Assembly: GCA_023434205.1 (NCBI GenBank)
Contig: JAEYTB010000066.1
Location: forward strand, 1-17,430
Origin: Planctomycetota bacterium
Lineage (GTDB): Bacteria; Planctomycetota; Phycisphaerae; Phycisphaerales; UBA1924
DNA: 17,430 nucleotides
Direction: 5' to 3'
Shown: one piece after another, positions 16,464 through 17,430 of the stretch
How the letters are laid out: every line of letters begins with the position of its first letter
Numbering within the stretch: the first letter of the stretch is position 1
Translations under genes and position numbers: made by a program
The notes under the pieces: model-generated
Told to the model about the DNA's origin: nothing
Databases searched by the model: none
Seen by the model: only the letters and a program-made list of their open reading frames with translations

Positions 16464-16661
16464 TTCGTCCGCGTTATCTGCCCGCAGTGCAACGGCCGCG
16501 GCACGGAGCCTTGCCCGCGCTACATGGGTGTGCGCACCCTCAACGGGGGTCGCCCGATCGATACCCCAGGTGAGGGGCGGCCGATGCCGTGCTCGCTGTG
16601 CAAGGGTGCGAAGATGGTGGCGGATGTTCCTGCCGTCGGTGAGTTTGATCGGCAGGGGTGA
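16440..16661 (+). CDS. Small cysteine-rich protein with two CxxCxG motifs
   Basis: 73 residues. CPQCNGRG (14-21) and CSLCKGAK (51-58) resemble halves of the DnaJ-type zinc ribbon, with an extra Cys25 and a Gly/Pro-rich spacer. Zinc binding by Cys14, 17, 51 and 54 is likely. It has no signal peptide or membrane helix, so it is probably cytoplasmic. GAGGG at 16428-16432 is spaced 7 nt from the ATG and supports translation. The function is unknown; DnaJ-like ribbons occur in chaperone cofactors and many small proteins of unknown role. It ends 5 nt from the convergent miaA stop. Confidence 0.72.
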   Translation: MLKLVGDTFVRVICPQCNGRGTEPCPRYMGVRTLNGGRPIDTPGEGRPMPCSLCKGAKMVADVPAVGEFDRQG

Positions 16662-16666
16662 TCGCT

Positions 16667-17430
16667 TCACACCGGCAAGTCACACGCACCACATACAACG
16701 TTGACCCACTTCTCCACCGGCGTTTCGGCCGCGTCGATCCAGACTGACCCGGGCGTGGTCCGCAGCCGCCGCAGCCACGTCCGCTGGTTCTTGGCGAACC
16801 GGCGGGTCTCGATCTTGATCTCTTCCACGGCGTCCTCGAGCGAGCAGCGACCTTCGAAGTGAACAAGGAGCTGCTTGTAGCCGAGCCCCTCGCGGGCCTG
16901 CGGGCCCAGCTTGTTCGCGAGCCACAGCGAGCGGGCCTCTTCGACCAGCCCGTCGCTGATCATCTTCTTCACACGGGCGTTGATCCGGGGGTTGAGCAGC
17001 TCGCTGGGCCAGTCCAAGCCGATCAGCCGCGCCACGGGGCCTCGGTCCGGCAGGGCCGCGCCACGGTCCCATTGCTTCTGATGTTCACTGATCGGCTTGC
17101 CAGTGAGCTCGAACACCTCGAGCGCCCGGATCGTGCGGCGGAGGTCGTTGGGGTGCAAGCGTGCCGCGGCAGCGGGGTCGGTCCGCTCCAGCCTCTCCCG
17201 CAGTTCCTGGGGTGTCAAGGCGCGGAGCCGCTCGCGGAGGGCCGGGTCCTCACCGGGCCCCTCGAACAGGCCGTCCAGCAGCGACTTCACGTACAGGTGC
17301 GTGCCGCCGACCACGATCGGGAGGCTGCCGCGGGACAGGACTTCGGCGATCACGCGTGTCGCGGCCCGCAGCCAGTCGTGGACGGTGAACCGCTCGGTTG
17401 GATCGGCGATGTCGATGAGGTGGTGGGGGA
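16667..17430 (-). CDS. miaA: tRNA dimethylallyltransferase MiaA (5' truncated by window end)
   Basis: 253 residues are visible; the N-terminus with the P-loop lies beyond the right edge. MiaA adds a dimethylallyl group to N6 of A37 in tRNAs reading UNN codons, including tRNA-Trp and others with A36-A37. Seen: PHHLIDIADPTERFTVHDW at the start, then LPIVVGGTHLYVKSLLDGL, then NDLRRTIRALEVFELTGKPI, and near the end GLGYKQLLVHFEG, IKIETRRFAKNQRTWLRRL. All are standard MiaA blocks. The last 25 or so residues are a non-conserved tail with two Cys. The tRNA-Trp in this window has A36-A37 and so is a likely substrate. Confidence 0.96.
   Translation of the reverse strand, partial: PHHLIDIADPTERFTVHDWLRAATRVIAEVLSRGSLPIVVGGTHLYVKSLLDGLFEGPGEDPALRERLRALTPQELRERLERTDPAAAARLHPNDLRRTIRALEVFELTGKPISEHQKQWDRGAALPDRGPVARLIGLDWPSELLNPRINARVKKMISDGLVEEARSLWLANKLGPQAREGLGYKQLLVHFEGRCSLEDAVEEIKIETRRFAKNQRTWLRRLRTTPGSVWIDAAETPVEKWVNVVCGACDLPV

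Overview
The window is a high-GC, densely packed piece of bacterial core chromosome. The protein style suggests a planctomycete, possibly of the class Phycisphaerae: EF-Tu with an unusual switch I, SecE with a large inserted domain, PurL with fused PurS-like domains, and a very long AsmA-like membrane protein. This taxonomic reading is inference from memory of the families. I see no phage genes, transposases, integrases, CRISPR array or toxin-antitoxin pair, and no clear sign of recent gene transfer.

Layout: (1) 1-1077 (+): the C-terminal end of a UspA-type universal stress protein, followed after 1 nt by a CobB/SIRT5-like sirtuin. (2) 1058-4114 (-): purL, convergent with the sirtuin and overlapping it by 20 bp. 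(3) 4115-4441: a divergent intergenic region. On the minus strand it holds a strongly structured RNA-like segment and an intrinsic terminator just upstream of purL, so it could be a purine-pathway control leader. (4) 4442-4873 (+): ohr, with a terminator. (5) 5034-8651 (+): a translation/secretion cluster in the classic bacterial order tRNA-Thr, tuf, rpmG, tRNA-Trp, secE, nusG, closed by a strong terminator. The rplK-rplA-rplJ-rplL genes that usually follow nusG are absent here. (6) 8725-13341 (+): a 1538-residue single-pass membrane protein of AsmA/TamB type with a triplicated FWGK-like motif at its cytoplasmic end. (7) 13363-16149 (-): topA. (8) 16378-16661 (+): a promoter-like element, a duplicated operator-like palindrome and a small CxxCxG protein. 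(9) 16667-17430 (-): most of miaA, cut by the window end.

Functionally the window covers translation (EF-Tu, L33, two tRNAs, tRNA modification by MiaA), transcription elongation (NusG), protein export (SecE), DNA topology (TopA), purine synthesis (PurL) and stress or redox defence (Usp, sirtuin, Ohr).

No complete new multi-gene system is evident. The points most worth a second look are the structured region upstream of purL, the duplicated TGTC-N3-GACA element at the small zinc-ribbon gene, the divergent GTP-binding motifs in EF-Tu, the SecE insertion and its start next to tRNA-Trp, and several genes that appear to start without a Shine-Dalgarno sequence.
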